This document shows, one piece after another, positions 6,734 to 15,348 of a stretch of DNA of 20,425 bases (positions within the stretch are counted from its first letter, which is position 1; the number at the start of each line of letters is the position of its first letter). Under the pieces are notes generated by a model. It was not told where the DNA came from and made no database searches. It saw only the letters and a program-made list of their open reading frames with translations. The stretch comes from an uncultured Eubacteriales bacterium (GTDB lineage Bacteria > Bacillota > Clostridia > Oscillospirales > Acutalibacteraceae): contig CAQKRU010000005.1 in assembly GCA_948823415.1 (NCBI GenBank), forward strand, positions 1-20,425, written 5' to 3'. The translations under genes and the position numbers were made by a program.

Positions 6734-7786
6734 ATGCTTTCTAAGTATGCTTCAAATGTTATTTCGGCGAAAGTTCGGGCTATGTATGGCGGCCGGATCA
6801 GCTCGCGGGACTATAATAATCTTATTGCGTGCAGAACGGTGAGCGACGTGGCGGTTTATTTAAAGAATCATACGCATTATCACGACGAGCTTGCGAATGT
6901 GAACGAATTGGGAATAAACCGGAATCAGCTTGAGAACTTGATTCGTAAAAAATTGTTTCATGACTTAGAATCGCTGTGCAGATATGAGATCTCTACCGGC
7001 AGCGGCTTAACGGAGTATACCATTGCGCGCACGGAGATTGAGCAGATTATCCATAGCTTGATGTACTTGGCGGGCGGCAACGCGTACGGATATATTTACT
7101 CTTTGCCGATGTTTTTTAACAAACGGACGAAAATTAACTTGATGGGCTTGGTTTCGGTAAAAAATTATGATGAGTTTTTGGGCGTTTTAAAGGGCTCGGC
7201 GTACGAACCGATGTTGGCTAAGCACCGGCCGGAGGATGGCCAGGACTTGGATTTATCTGCAATAGAAAAAACGCTTTATGACTATCTTTATGGCAAATTT
7301 TTTGACGCTATAAAAAAGAATACGCCCTCAAAGGTGCGGGCGGAGCTTTCGGAAACCTTGAGCGCTTATATTGACTATAGCAATTTTGTGCGGATAGTAC
7401 GGCTGAAGCGCAACGGAAGCAAGGTTAAGTCGGCGGTTTTAAATTACGGGACGATAAAAGATCGGTACATTTCGCAGATGTGCAAAGCCGAGAACGAAGA
7501 GCAGGTTTTTTCTATAATGGAGCACACTAACCGAGGGAAAAAAATAAAAAATTATAAGTATAATTATGTGGATGAATTGCCGGATCGGGTGCTTTACAAT
7601 AAATGCAGAAGCAATATCCGATTTTCTGTGCATCCGGCTGTAATAATGTTCTCTTACATCTTTCTTTTACAGATAGAAATTCAGAATCTGACGACGATAA
7701 TCGAGGGAGTTAGATATGATGTTAATAAGAGCGAGTTAGAAAATTTGTTGATTTTAAAGGCTCAAAAGAGAGAGGATGTGGTGTAA
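6734..7786 (+). CDS. ntpC: V-type ATP synthase subunit C
   Basis: A 350-residue member of the AC39/subunit C (eukaryotic d) family. It is the funnel-like socket joining the central stalk to the K ring on the cytoplasmic face. The N-terminal SKYASNVISAKVRAMYGGRI is characteristic of bacterial C subunits. Further matches are the DVAVYLKNHTHYHDEL segment, the FFDAIKKN segment, and the C-terminal FSYIFLLQIEIQNLTTIIEG that ends this family. The protein is mostly helical with no membrane span. A GGGAG site (overlapping the previous stop region) lies before the ATG. Its place ahead of subunit I differs from well-known operons, where C follows E. Confidence 0.93.
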   Translation: MLSKYASNVISAKVRAMYGGRISSRDYNNLIACRTVSDVAVYLKNHTHYHDELANVNELGINRNQLENLIRKKLFHDLESLCRYEISTGSGLTEYTIARTEIEQIIHSLMYLAGGNAYGYIYSLPMFFNKRTKINLMGLVSVKNYDEFLGVLKGSAYEPMLAKHRPEDGQDLDLSAIEKTLYDYLYGKFFDAIKKNTPSKVRAELSETLSAYIDYSNFVRIVRLKRNGSKVKSAVLNYGTIKDRYISQMCKAENEEQVFSIMEHTNRGKKIKNYKYNYVDELPDRVLYNKCRSNIRFSVHPAVIMFSYIFLLQIEIQNLTTIIEGVRYDVNKSELENLLILKAQKREDVV

Positions 7787-7787
7787 C

Positions 7788-9731
7788 GTGGCGGTTTCAT
7801 CGGTAAAGGTAGCGAGCATTATAGGTGTTTTGCCGGCGCTTGATGAAGTTATTAAGGTATGTGGCAAGTCTGGGATTTTTCATCCGGACGACGCGCTTTC
7901 TTTTTATTCTAAGAATAACAATTTTGTCCCGCTTTCGGAGGGGAACCCCTACAGCGAGCCTTTGCGAAAGCTTAAGGACATGGTAAAAAGAGCAGGAATG
8001 AAGCTGCAGCTGGTGGATATTGCCGACTTTGAAGTGAGCTTGAAGGAAATTAACGATTACGTTAATTATATAAATTATAAAATGGGATTATTACTCGAAA
8101 AAAAGCAGGATATTTTAAATCGGATAACGAAGCATCAGAAGGCGCAAGAAAATATAGGCCATTTTATAGGGTTAGACTTGAATTTGGCAGAGATTTTTGC
8201 CTGTAAATATATAAAGGTGAGGTTTGGCAAGCTGCCAAAAGAGAGCTTTGAAAAGCTGAACGCAAGCGGAGAAGACCCGTATATGCTGTTTTTTCCTTGC
8301 ACGGTGGACGAAAAGGCGTGCTGGGGAGTGTATTTTGCGCCTTTGGAGAATATTGCAGAGGTGGACAGAAAGTTTGCGGGGCTCTATTTTGAACGGCTTT
8401 GGCTTAATCAGATTAACGGAACGCCCGAAACAGAGCTAGAGATCATAAAAGGGCTGATTGCAGACACAAACGCAGAGCTCGAGAGTATCAATAGAAAGAT
8501 AGAGAGCTTTTGGAAGACGCAAAAGGACCAGTGTTTGAGGTTTTATACCAAGCTTGAAGAGATGAATACTTATTTTACGATCAAGAATTATGTGTCGAAG
8601 TACAACGAAAGCTTCATTCTGGTGGGCTGGATCCCGCAGGAGGAAGAGGATAACTTTGCGCATCAACTGAGTGACGTTTATGGCATAGAGTTCTCGATTG
8701 AGCGGGCCGACAACGAAGAAAAGCATTCGCCGCCGGTAAAGCTAAAGAATAATCGGTTCTCGCGGCCGTTTGAGTCGTTTGTTGAGATGTATGGGCTGCC
8801 GAGCTACAACGAAATTGACCCGACGGTGATTGTATCGGTGCTGTATACGCTGCTGTTTGGCATCATGTTTGGCGACTTTGGGCAGGGGATCGTACTTTCG
8901 GTTGCGGGCGCGATTATGTGGCGGCTTAAAAAGATGATGCTCGGGCGGATCTTGATCCGGTGCGGATTTGCGGCCTCGGTGTTTGGGCTGATATACGGTG
9001 CGGTGTTTGGGTTAGAACACGTGCTGGACCCGATGTACAAGGCGTTGTTTAACCTGGACGAAAAGCCGGTTGACGTGCTGGAGCCAAAAACGGTCATGAC
9101 GATCATCGTGCTGGCAGTGATTTTGGGCGCCGGAATAATAATTTTGTCCATGATTTTGAACATATACTCATCGCTGCGACGAAGAAATTACGAGAATGCA
9201 CTGTTTGGCCAAAATGGCGTCGCGGGGCTGATTTTTTATGGATCGCTAGTGACGGCCGGCGGCACAATGGCGCTTGGAGTAAATGTGGTGTCGCTACCGT
9301 ACGTTTTGGGGCTGATGGTACTGCCGGTCGTGCTGATATTTTTTAAAGAGCCTTTGGGGAAATTGCTGAGCAGGGCGCCGGACTGGAAGCCAAAAAAATG
9401 GGGCGAATACATGGTGCAAAACGGATTTGAGCTGTTTGAGATCATGCTAAGCTACATCACGAACACGATGTCGTTTTTGCGGGTTGGCGCGTATGTTTTG
9501 GTGCACGCCGGGATGATGATGGTCGTCTTCACCATCGCGCAGATAATGCCGGGCGGCGTTGTGGGATACACGCTCATGGCAGTGTTTGGGAACGTGTTTG
9601 TCATCGCGCTGGAGGGCCTTTTGGTCGGCATCCAGGTGTTAAGACTCAACTTTTATGAATTATTTAGCCGATTTTTTGAAGGACAGGGTCGACCGTTCGC
9701 GCCGATTCGAGTGTCCGAAGAAAATTTATAA
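7788..9731 (+). CDS. ntpI: V-type ATP synthase subunit I (membrane stator subunit, a-type)
   Basis: A 647-residue integral membrane subunit that holds the ion half-channels next to the K ring. The N-terminal half (about 1-330) is cytosolic, with coiled-coil stretches. The C-terminal half has several hydrophobic spans, beginning with YNEIDPTVIVSVLYTLLFGI and MFGDFGQGIVLS (a hallmark). It then has SYITNTMSFLRVGAYVLVHA with the conserved arginine (Arg565) expected to face the rotor glutamate. It ends with LEGLLVGIQVLRLNFYELFS and FFEGQGRPFAPI, which are diagnostic. I chose the GTG at 7788 over an ATG at 7776, since GAGAGG directly abuts the latter and the family start fits better. The gap to the C gene is one base. 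Confidence 0.95.
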   Translation: MAVSSVKVASIIGVLPALDEVIKVCGKSGIFHPDDALSFYSKNNNFVPLSEGNPYSEPLRKLKDMVKRAGMKLQLVDIADFEVSLKEINDYVNYINYKMGLLLEKKQDILNRITKHQKAQENIGHFIGLDLNLAEIFACKYIKVRFGKLPKESFEKLNASGEDPYMLFFPCTVDEKACWGVYFAPLENIAEVDRKFAGLYFERLWLNQINGTPETELEIIKGLIADTNAELESINRKIESFWKTQKDQCLRFYTKLEEMNTYFTIKNYVSKYNESFILVGWIPQEEEDNFAHQLSDVYGIEFSIERADNEEKHSPPVKLKNNRFSRPFESFVEMYGLPSYNEIDPTVIVSVLYTLLFGIMFGDFGQGIVLSVAGAIMWRLKKMMLGRILIRCGFAASVFGLIYGAVFGLEHVLDPMYKALFNLDEKPVDVLEPKTVMTIIVLAVILGAGIIILSMILNIYSSLRRRNYENALFGQNGVAGLIFYGSLVTAGGTMALGVNVVSLPYVLGLMVLPVVLIFFKEPLGKLLSRAPDWKPKKWGEYMVQNGFELFEIMLSYITNTMSFLRVGAYVLVHAGMMMVVFTIAQIMPGGVVGYTLMAVFGNVFVIALEGLLVGIQVLRLNFYELFSRFFEGQGRPFAPIRVSEENL

Positions 9732-9764
9732 ATCAAAATATTTAGGATTGCGGAGGAAATTGTA

Positions 9765-10214
9765 ATGAGTGCAGTGTCGATTTTTGTAACGTTTGTGGGC
9801 TTGCTGGTGGTTTCGTTGGGAATGTGTACGTACGCCGTAAAAAGAGGCATGAAGCCGGCCAAGGCGGTGGTTGTGCAGATATGCTCGTTTGTGATGCTGT
9901 TTATGCTATCATTGTGCGCGACAGTTGTTATGGCGGACGATGGCGTGGGTGCCAGTGCTGTGGAAGCAAGCACGGTAGCGACTCAGGTGGAGCAGGGCAA
10001 GACGGACAAAGAGTGGGACTCGATGGCAATGGCGCTGGTAATGGGTCTTGCATGTATCGGCAGCGGAATCGCGGTTGCGGCTGCTGCTCCTGCGGCTATT
10101 GGCGCGGTTTCGGAGGACCCAAAAGCATTCGGAAAGGCCATTGTGTTTGTGGGCTTGGCTGAGGGTGTTTCCATATTTGGCTTGCTCATTGCGATATTCA
10201 TTAAGTTCGTTTAA
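9765..10214 (+). CDS. ntpK: V-type ATP synthase subunit K (rotor ring proteolipid)
   Basis: A 149-residue membrane protein forming the rotating ion-carrying ring. It has four hydrophobic stretches: about 3-23, 34-57, 87-114 and 123-147. The second pair is the canonical c-type hairpin, with GLACIGSGIAVAAAAPAAIG, the polar loop AVSEDPKAFGKA, and VFVGLAEGVSIFGLLIAIF. Glu133 is the expected ion-binding residue. The first pair looks different: it has no matching acidic residue, is joined by a basic loop (KRGMKPAK), and ends in a signal-peptidase-like VVMADDG. Only one ion site per chain is therefore likely. A GGAGG site precedes the ATG. Many Bacillota K proteins have this arrangement. Confidence 0.95.
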   Translation: MSAVSIFVTFVGLLVVSLGMCTYAVKRGMKPAKAVVVQICSFVMLFMLSLCATVVMADDGVGASAVEASTVATQVEQGKTDKEWDSMAMALVMGLACIGSGIAVAAAAPAAIGAVSEDPKAFGKAIVFVGLAEGVSIFGLLIAIFIKFV

Positions 10215-10258
10215 ACTGAGGGTCTAGATTTGGCTTGTGATAGGGGAGAGTGCTTGTT

Positions 10259-10567
10259 GTGAAGTTTCATCTTATCAGCGACAATAAGGATACCTTTGTT
10301 GGAATGCGCCTGGTCGGGATCCCTGGGGTTGTGGTGCACAAAGAGGACGAGATAAAAACCGCAATAAATGAGGCGCTAAAGGATGAGGACATCGCGGTGG
10401 TGCTGATTACGGAGAACTTGGTGAAGATTTGCAGGGAGTTCATTTATGACATTAAGCTGAACCATTCGCGTCCGCTGATTGTGGAGATCCCGGATCGGCA
10501 TGGCAACGGCAGAGCTAAAGATTCTATAACGAAATATGTGCGGGACGCAATAGGAATTAAAATCTGA
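10259..10567 (+). CDS. ntpG: V-type ATP synthase subunit F
   Basis: A 102-residue central-stalk subunit that binds subunit D and can regulate rotation (called NtpG in Enterococcus hirae). The fold is visible in KFHLISDNKDTFVGMRLVGI, then PGVVVHKEDEIKTAINEAL, DEDIAVVLITENLVKIC, and the tail RPLIVEIPDRHG. This last motif is highly typical. There are two possible GTG starts, at 10250 and 10259. The GGGGAGAG site overlaps the first but is well spaced (8 bases) from the second, so I chose 10259. It follows the K gene by 44 bases. Confidence 0.93.
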   Translation: MKFHLISDNKDTFVGMRLVGIPGVVVHKEDEIKTAINEALKDEDIAVVLITENLVKICREFIYDIKLNHSRPLIVEIPDRHGNGRAKDSITKYVRDAIGIKI

Positions 10568-10604
10568 TTTTGGGGAGATTCCTTGTCCGGAGGGGTGACG
10601 AAGA

Positions 10605-11198
10605 GTGCGAGACATAAGTAAAACCAGCAACTTTTTGAAGGCGATAAACAAGTACGCGGCCGAGCAGCGCAAAAAGATAAAGACGAGCGCCGAAGAGTTC
10701 CGAAAATACGAGCTGCAGAAGGCAGAGGCAGAGGTTTTGCGGGATGCATACTTTTTGATTCAGAACGAGATGGCGCAGATGAAGCGGAACGTCGCGAGCG
10801 AAGTCTCTAAGCTGGAGTTTGAGGAGCGCAAAAAGCTCTTTGCCAAGCGGCAGGCCATCGTGGAGGATGTGTTTAAAAAGGCGAGAGAACGGCTTTTGGA
10901 GTTTGTGAGTTCGCCCGATTATGTCGATGTTTTGAAGAGGTACGCGGTTTCTATTTCTAAGGTGCTGAAAAAATCCGGAACGACCTTGTATATCAGCCGT
11001 CGTGATGAAGGATATGCCGAGGATATTCGGGAGGCTTACGGCAAAATTTGCAAGGTGGAAGTGAGTGATAAGATAAAGATTGGCGGCATACTGGCGGTTA
11101 ACAAGGCCATGTCGTTGGTTGTGGACGAGACGATTGACGCGAAGCTAGAGGACCAGAAAAAGTGGTTTGCAGAGAACTCAAAGCTGAACATATTTTAG
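10605..11198 (+). CDS. ntpE: V-type ATP synthase subunit E (peripheral stalk)
   Basis: A 197-residue peripheral stalk subunit. The N-terminal half (about 10-95) is a charged, coiled-coil-like helix (SAEEFRKYELQKAEAEVLRD, KLEFEERKKLFAKRQ). The C-terminal half is an alpha/beta globular domain that contacts the head, with VLKKSGTTLYISRRDE and, near the end, KIGGILAVNKAMSLVVDETI, the family's typical GG(I/L)..... D.T(I/L) motif. The start is the GTG at 10605, with GAGGGGTG upstream. Placed after F here, rather than after K. Confidence 0.92.
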   Translation: MRDISKTSNFLKAINKYAAEQRKKIKTSAEEFRKYELQKAEAEVLRDAYFLIQNEMAQMKRNVASEVSKLEFEERKKLFAKRQAIVEDVFKKARERLLEFVSSPDYVDVLKRYAVSISKVLKKSGTTLYISRRDEGYAEDIREAYGKICKVEVSDKIKIGGILAVNKAMSLVVDETIDAKLEDQKKWFAENSKLNIF

Positions 11199-11225
11199 CG
11201 CTGAGCGTAGTGGAGATGTGTTTTT

Positions 11226-12986
11226 ATGATGAATCAAAATGTTATTTTCGGAATAAACGGGCCTGTCGTAACGGTGCGGGATACGGACGCTTTTTCTATG
11301 ATGGAAATGGTCTTCGTGGGCGAGGATAAGCTCATTGGAGAGGTCATCGGCATCACAGAGGCGCTCACGACCATTCAGGTTTACGAGGAGACAACGGGAC
11401 TGCGGCCTGGAGAGCCCGTAGAGGGCACCGGACAGCCAATGACGGTGACATTGGGGCCGGGGATAATCAATAATATTTTTGACGGAATTCAACGGCCATT
11501 GCGAGCAATTGAGCTGCAGGCTGGGGCGTTCATCGCGAGAGGGGCGGAGGTTTCGTCGCTTGACGAAAACAAAAAGTGGGACGTAACGGTCGTGGCAAAG
11601 GTAGGCGAAAAGCTCAACGCTGGAGACATCTATGCAGAGTGCCCAGAGACAAGCATAATCACGCACAGATGCATGTTGCCGCCGGGAGTTTTGGGCGAAG
11701 TCACGTCGGTGCAAAAGGACGGCAAGTACCGCGTTAACGACATAATTGCAACGATAAAAACTGAAAATGGCGAGGAGGTTGGCTTGACGCTGTGTCAAAA
11801 ATGGCCAATACGGACTCCGCGCCCGGTTGCCGAGAGATTGCCCATGACGATTCCGCTAATCACGGGGCAAAGAGTCATCGATACGCTGTTTCCGATTGCA
11901 AAAGGTGGCGCAGCGGCAGTGCCCGGAGGCTTTGGAGCGGGCAAAACCATGACACAGCATCAGTTGGCAAAGTGGTGCGATGCGGACATCATAGTGTATG
12001 TGGGCTGCGGCGAGCGAGGCAACGAGATGAGCCAGGTGTTGAGCGAATTCTCGGAGTTGGTGGATCCAAAGTCCGGCAAACCTATGACGGAGCGAACTGT
12101 ACTTATCGCAAACACCTCTAACATGCCGGTTGCGGCGCGTGAAGCTTCGATTTATACCGGAATAACGCTGGCGGAGTACTATCGCGATATGGGATATCAC
12201 GTGGCGATTATGGCGGACTCGACTTCTCGGTGGGCGGAGGCCCTGCGCGAGATTTCTGGCCGACTGGAAGAAATGCCCGCAGAAGAGGGATTCCCAGCAT
12301 ATTTGCCGTCGCGGTTGTCGGAATTTTACGAGCGGGCCGGGCTCACTAAGAATTTGAACGGCTCGGATGGCTCGGTGACGATAATTGGAGCGGTTTCGCC
12401 ACAGGGGGCGGACTTCTCGGAGCCAGTTACGCAGAACACCAAGCGGTTTGTGCGTGCTTTCTGGGCGCTCGACAAATCCCTAGCCTACGCGCGGCATTAC
12501 CCCGCGATCAACTGGATGCAGAGCTATAGCGAGTATTTCATAGACTTGGACCCTTGGTTTGCCGAGAATGTCGGGCAAAAGTTCATAAAATATCGAGCAA
12601 AAATAAGTGCGATTCTTCACGAGGAAAATAAGCTGATGGAGATCGTAAAGCTGATTGGGTCGGACGTTTTGCCGGATGACCAGAAGTTGGTTATCGAAAT
12701 TGCAAGGGTCATCCGGGTCGGCTTTTTGCAGCAGAACGCGTTTCATAAGGACGACACCTTCGTGCCGCTGCGCAAGCAAAAGCTGATGATGAAGGTCATT
12801 TTGCACCTGGAAGACAAGGCGCGGCAGCTGATTTTGGCGTCGATCCCGATCTCGCGGATATCGGAGATGGGGCTGTTCGACAAGCTGACGAAGATGAAGT
12901 ACGACGTGCCAAACGACAATCTGGCGCTGTTCGACGATTATATCGCGGAGATTGACAAAGTGTTTGACGGGATACTGAAATCCTAG
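11226..12986 (+). CDS. ntpA: V-type ATP synthase catalytic subunit A
   Basis: The 586-residue catalytic head subunit, which hydrolyses or makes ATP. In order: the beta-barrel N-terminus (VIFGINGPVVTV), the A-subunit-specific bulge domain (about 120-200), and the P-loop GGFGAGKT at residues 234-241 with Lys240 as the phosphate-binding lysine. Next come VGCGERGNEM with the catalytic Glu263, MADSTSRWAEALREISGRL, and the C-terminal helical domain. Common sequences have GPFGSGKT; here the loop has Gly and Ala at the variable places, which should be tolerated. Length is normal. The start is the first ATG of two adjacent ones, with a GGAGATG site. Very secure. Confidence 0.98.
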   Translation: MMNQNVIFGINGPVVTVRDTDAFSMMEMVFVGEDKLIGEVIGITEALTTIQVYEETTGLRPGEPVEGTGQPMTVTLGPGIINNIFDGIQRPLRAIELQAGAFIARGAEVSSLDENKKWDVTVVAKVGEKLNAGDIYAECPETSIITHRCMLPPGVLGEVTSVQKDGKYRVNDIIATIKTENGEEVGLTLCQKWPIRTPRPVAERLPMTIPLITGQRVIDTLFPIAKGGAAAVPGGFGAGKTMTQHQLAKWCDADIIVYVGCGERGNEMSQVLSEFSELVDPKSGKPMTERTVLIANTSNMPVAAREASIYTGITLAEYYRDMGYHVAIMADSTSRWAEALREISGRLEEMPAEEGFPAYLPSRLSEFYERAGLTKNLNGSDGSVTIIGAVSPQGADFSEPVTQNTKRFVRAFWALDKSLAYARHYPAINWMQSYSEYFIDLDPWFAENVGQKFIKYRAKISAILHEENKLMEIVKLIGSDVLPDDQKLVIEIARVIRVGFLQQNAFHKDDTFVPLRKQKLMMKVILHLEDKARQLILASIPISRISEMGLFDKLTKMKYDVPNDNLALFDDYIAEIDKVFDGILKS

Positions 12987-13038
12987 GCGTGGCGAGGGCT
13001 GACGGGCAACGAGTAAAACGAAGTGGGGGCGTGGTAAC

Positions 13039-14514
13039 GTGATAATCGATTATATTGGCGTGAAGGAGATAAGCGGCTCGCTGATCGTCATTGACGGCGT
13101 TTCGGAGGTTTCTTTTGAAGAAATTGTAGAGATCCGGCTGGAAGATGGCTCGATGCGGCAGGGCAGAGTCGTGCAGATAGACGGCGAGCGCATCGTTGTG
13201 CAGGTTTTTGAGGGCACAAAGAGCATCTCGCTGGGCAATACGAAGACTCGGCTAAAGGGCCACCCGATGGAACTGGCGCTGTCTCCGGAGATTCTGGGCA
13301 GGGTCTTTGACGGAGCCGGCAGACCCATTGACGGGCTGGGCGATATTTTTCCAGAAAAGAAAATGAACATCAACGGAACACCAATAAATCCGGTATCGCG
13401 GCTGTACCCCCAAAACTATATAAACACGGGCATCTCAACAATCGACACGCTGGCAACGCTGATTCGCGGGCAGAAGTTGCCGATATTTTCGGGCTCCGGC
13501 ATGAAGCATAACGAGCTGGCTGTACAAATTGCGCGGCAGGCCAAGATTGCATCGGATGAGAATGAGAATTTCGCAATAGTTTTTGCGGCGATGGGCGTAA
13601 AGAACGATGTTGCGGAGTATTTTCGGCGAAGCTTTGAAGAATCCGGCGTACTGCAGCGCGTCGTGATGTTTTTGAATTTGTCGAACGATCCGGTCATCGA
13701 AAGAACGCTAACACCACGGTGCGCCCTGACGGCGGCGGAGTACCTGGCGTTTGAGCAGAACATGCATATACTGGTGATAATGACGGACATGACGTCTTAC
13801 GCCGAAGCATTGCGGGAATTCAGCTCATCTAAGGGGGAAATTCCCGGCAGAAAGGGATATCCGGGCTATTTGTACTCAGACTTGGCTTCACTCTACGAAA
13901 GAGCCGGCATGATAAAGGGTAAGAGCGGTTCGGTTACGCAGATTCCCATTTTGACGATGCCGAACGACGACATAACGCACCCGGTGCCAGATTTGACGGG
14001 ATATATCACCGAAGGGCAGATAGTACTAGAGCGCGCGCTGGAGGGTGAGGGAATTTACCCACCGGTTGCGGTTTTGCCGTCGCTTTCGCGCCTGATGAAG
14101 GATGGAATCGGGGATGGCTACACTCGGGAGGACCATTCTGCGCTTGCGAATCAGCTTTTTGCGTCTTATGCAAAGGTTAAGGACGCACGATCACTGGCTT
14201 CGGTCATTGGCGAGGAGGAGCTCTCGCCCGACGACAAGAAAATTCTGGCGTTTGGCAAGGAGTTCGAGGCGAAGTTCATCAACCAGGCGGCAAACGAGGA
14301 TAGGGGCATCAAAAAGAGCTTGGATTTGGGCTGGAAGCTGCTTTCTATGCTGCCCAAAAAGGAGCTAGACCGCGTAGATGATGCGATTTTAGAAAAATAT
14401 TACCACGAGGAAAAGGCCGAGCAGAAGGAGCAAACGGGCGCTGCAGAGCCACAAAAAGAGGCGACGGAGGACAATCAGGATAATTCTGAAAAAGAAAATA
14501 GCGAGGCAGAATAG
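13039..14514 (+). CDS. ntpB: V-type ATP synthase non-catalytic subunit B
   Basis: The 491-residue B subunit, which alternates with A in the head and has a nucleotide-site role without catalysis. Characteristic stretches are VKEISGSLIVIDGV, LSPEILGRVFDGAGRPIDG, NPVSRLYPQNYINTGISTID, and LPIFSGSGMKHNELAVQIAR, where the P-loop is degenerate as expected. DMTSYAEALREFSSSKGEIP and PGYLYSDLASLYERAG are also present. The start is the GTG at 13039. Residues about 457-491 form an acidic Glu/Gln/Asn/Ser-rich tail, so the protein is about 30 residues longer than the common B subunit of about 460. This tail is probably disordered. Confidence 0.97.
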   Translation: MIIDYIGVKEISGSLIVIDGVSEVSFEEIVEIRLEDGSMRQGRVVQIDGERIVVQVFEGTKSISLGNTKTRLKGHPMELALSPEILGRVFDGAGRPIDGLGDIFPEKKMNINGTPINPVSRLYPQNYINTGISTIDTLATLIRGQKLPIFSGSGMKHNELAVQIARQAKIASDENENFAIVFAAMGVKNDVAEYFRRSFEESGVLQRVVMFLNLSNDPVIERTLTPRCALTAAEYLAFEQNMHILVIMTDMTSYAEALREFSSSKGEIPGRKGYPGYLYSDLASLYERAGMIKGKSGSVTQIPILTMPNDDITHPVPDLTGYITEGQIVLERALEGEGIYPPVAVLPSLSRLMKDGIGDGYTREDHSALANQLFASYAKVKDARSLASVIGEEELSPDDKKILAFGKEFEAKFINQAANEDRGIKKSLDLGWKLLSMLPKKELDRVDDAILEKYYHEEKAEQKEQTGAAEPQKEATEDNQDNSEKENSEAE

Positions 14515-14557
14515 CGAAATTTGGGCGTTTGACGCGACAAAAATGAGGTGAATTCGA

Positions 14558-15169
14558 GTGAACATGTCGGTAGTGCCAACAAAGGGCAACCTGATCGCGA
14601 TGAAGAAGTCTTATGAGCTGGCAAAGGGCGGATTTGAGCTGATGGACAAGAAGAGAAACATCTTAATCCGCGAAATGATGCTGCTTATCAAACATGCGTC
14701 GAAGATTCAGAAGCGAATCGATACAACGTACGCAAAAGCGTATGCAGCGCTGCAGAAGGCCAATATTACGCTGGGAATGATTGAGGAGATTGCCGGCACG
14801 GTGCCGATTGATGATAGCCTCAAGGTTTCGTACCGGAGCGTTATGGGGGTTGAGATCCCCATCGTGTCGTTTAGTGAGGATCAGAGCCGCAGGCTGCCGT
14901 TTGGGCTTTACAATTCGAATTCCATGCTAGACGAGGCGTATCGGAGCTTCTTGAAGGTGAAAAAGCTGAGCGCGGATTTGTCCGAAATCGAAAATAGCGT
15001 GTATCGCCTAGCGGACGCCATTGGGAAGACGCAAAAAAGAGCAAATGCGCTCAAAAACATAGTTATACCGCGGTTTGAGAGGTCTATAAAGTTCATAACC
15101 GACGCGCTGGAGGAGAAGGACCGCGAGGAGTTCTCGAGGCTCAAGGTGATAAAAAAGAAAAAAGCGTGA
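14558..15169 (+). CDS. ntpD: V-type ATP synthase subunit D (central rotor shaft)
   Basis: A 203-residue rotor shaft of two long antiparallel helices. The N-terminal VVPTKGNLIAMKKSYELAKG and the following FELMDKKRNILIREMM are typical of the family, as is the C-terminal KRANALKNIVIPRFERSIKF. The start is the GTG at 14558: GAGGTG lies 8 bases upstream, while the ATG at 14564 would be 14 bases away. It is the last gene of the operon; the terminator begins 24 bases after the stop. Confidence 0.95.
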   Translation: MNMSVVPTKGNLIAMKKSYELAKGGFELMDKKRNILIREMMLLIKHASKIQKRIDTTYAKAYAALQKANITLGMIEEIAGTVPIDDSLKVSYRSVMGVEIPIVSFSEDQSRRLPFGLYNSNSMLDEAYRSFLKVKKLSADLSEIENSVYRLADAIGKTQKRANALKNIVIPRFERSIKFITDALEEKDREEFSRLKVIKKKKA

Positions 15170-15193
15170 TTTTAGTGGCTTTAAAGTGAGACA

Positions 15194-15252
15194 ACTTGCT
15201 ATGCGCCCCGGTTTTTAGCCAGATTTTTAGGGGTGCGTGTGCAAGTTTTTTT
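15194..15252 (+). terminator. Intrinsic terminator of the V-ATPase operon
   Basis: A long hairpin has outer pairs ACTTGC/GCAAGT (15194-15199 and 15241-15246), an internal loop, inner pairs GCGCCCC/GGGGTGC (15203-15209 and 15230-15236, one G-U), and a 20-base apical loop. It is directly followed by seven T residues (15246-15252). Confidence 0.88.
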
Positions 15253-15275
15253 GTAGCGTCGCGCGCAAAGATGCC

Positions 15276-15304
15276 TTTACGAGTGGCGATAAATGTATTA
15301 TAAT
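15276..15304 (+). promoter_or_regulatory. Promoter of the yczE-like/recD2/comF unit
   Basis: TTTACG (15276-15281) and a perfect TATAAT (15299-15304) are separated by 17 bases. The start site near 15311 is about 38 bases before the first gene. It stands just after the V-ATPase terminator, so this is an independent unit. Confidence 0.8.
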
Positions 15305-15348
15305 TAGTATTAGTGGGTTGAGAAACAACGCGAAATGGGGGCGCGAGC

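Noticed and set aside
13039..14514. Loss of the P-loop in subunit B as a defect
   Set aside because: Non-catalytic B subunits of V-type ATPases normally lack a canonical P-loop.
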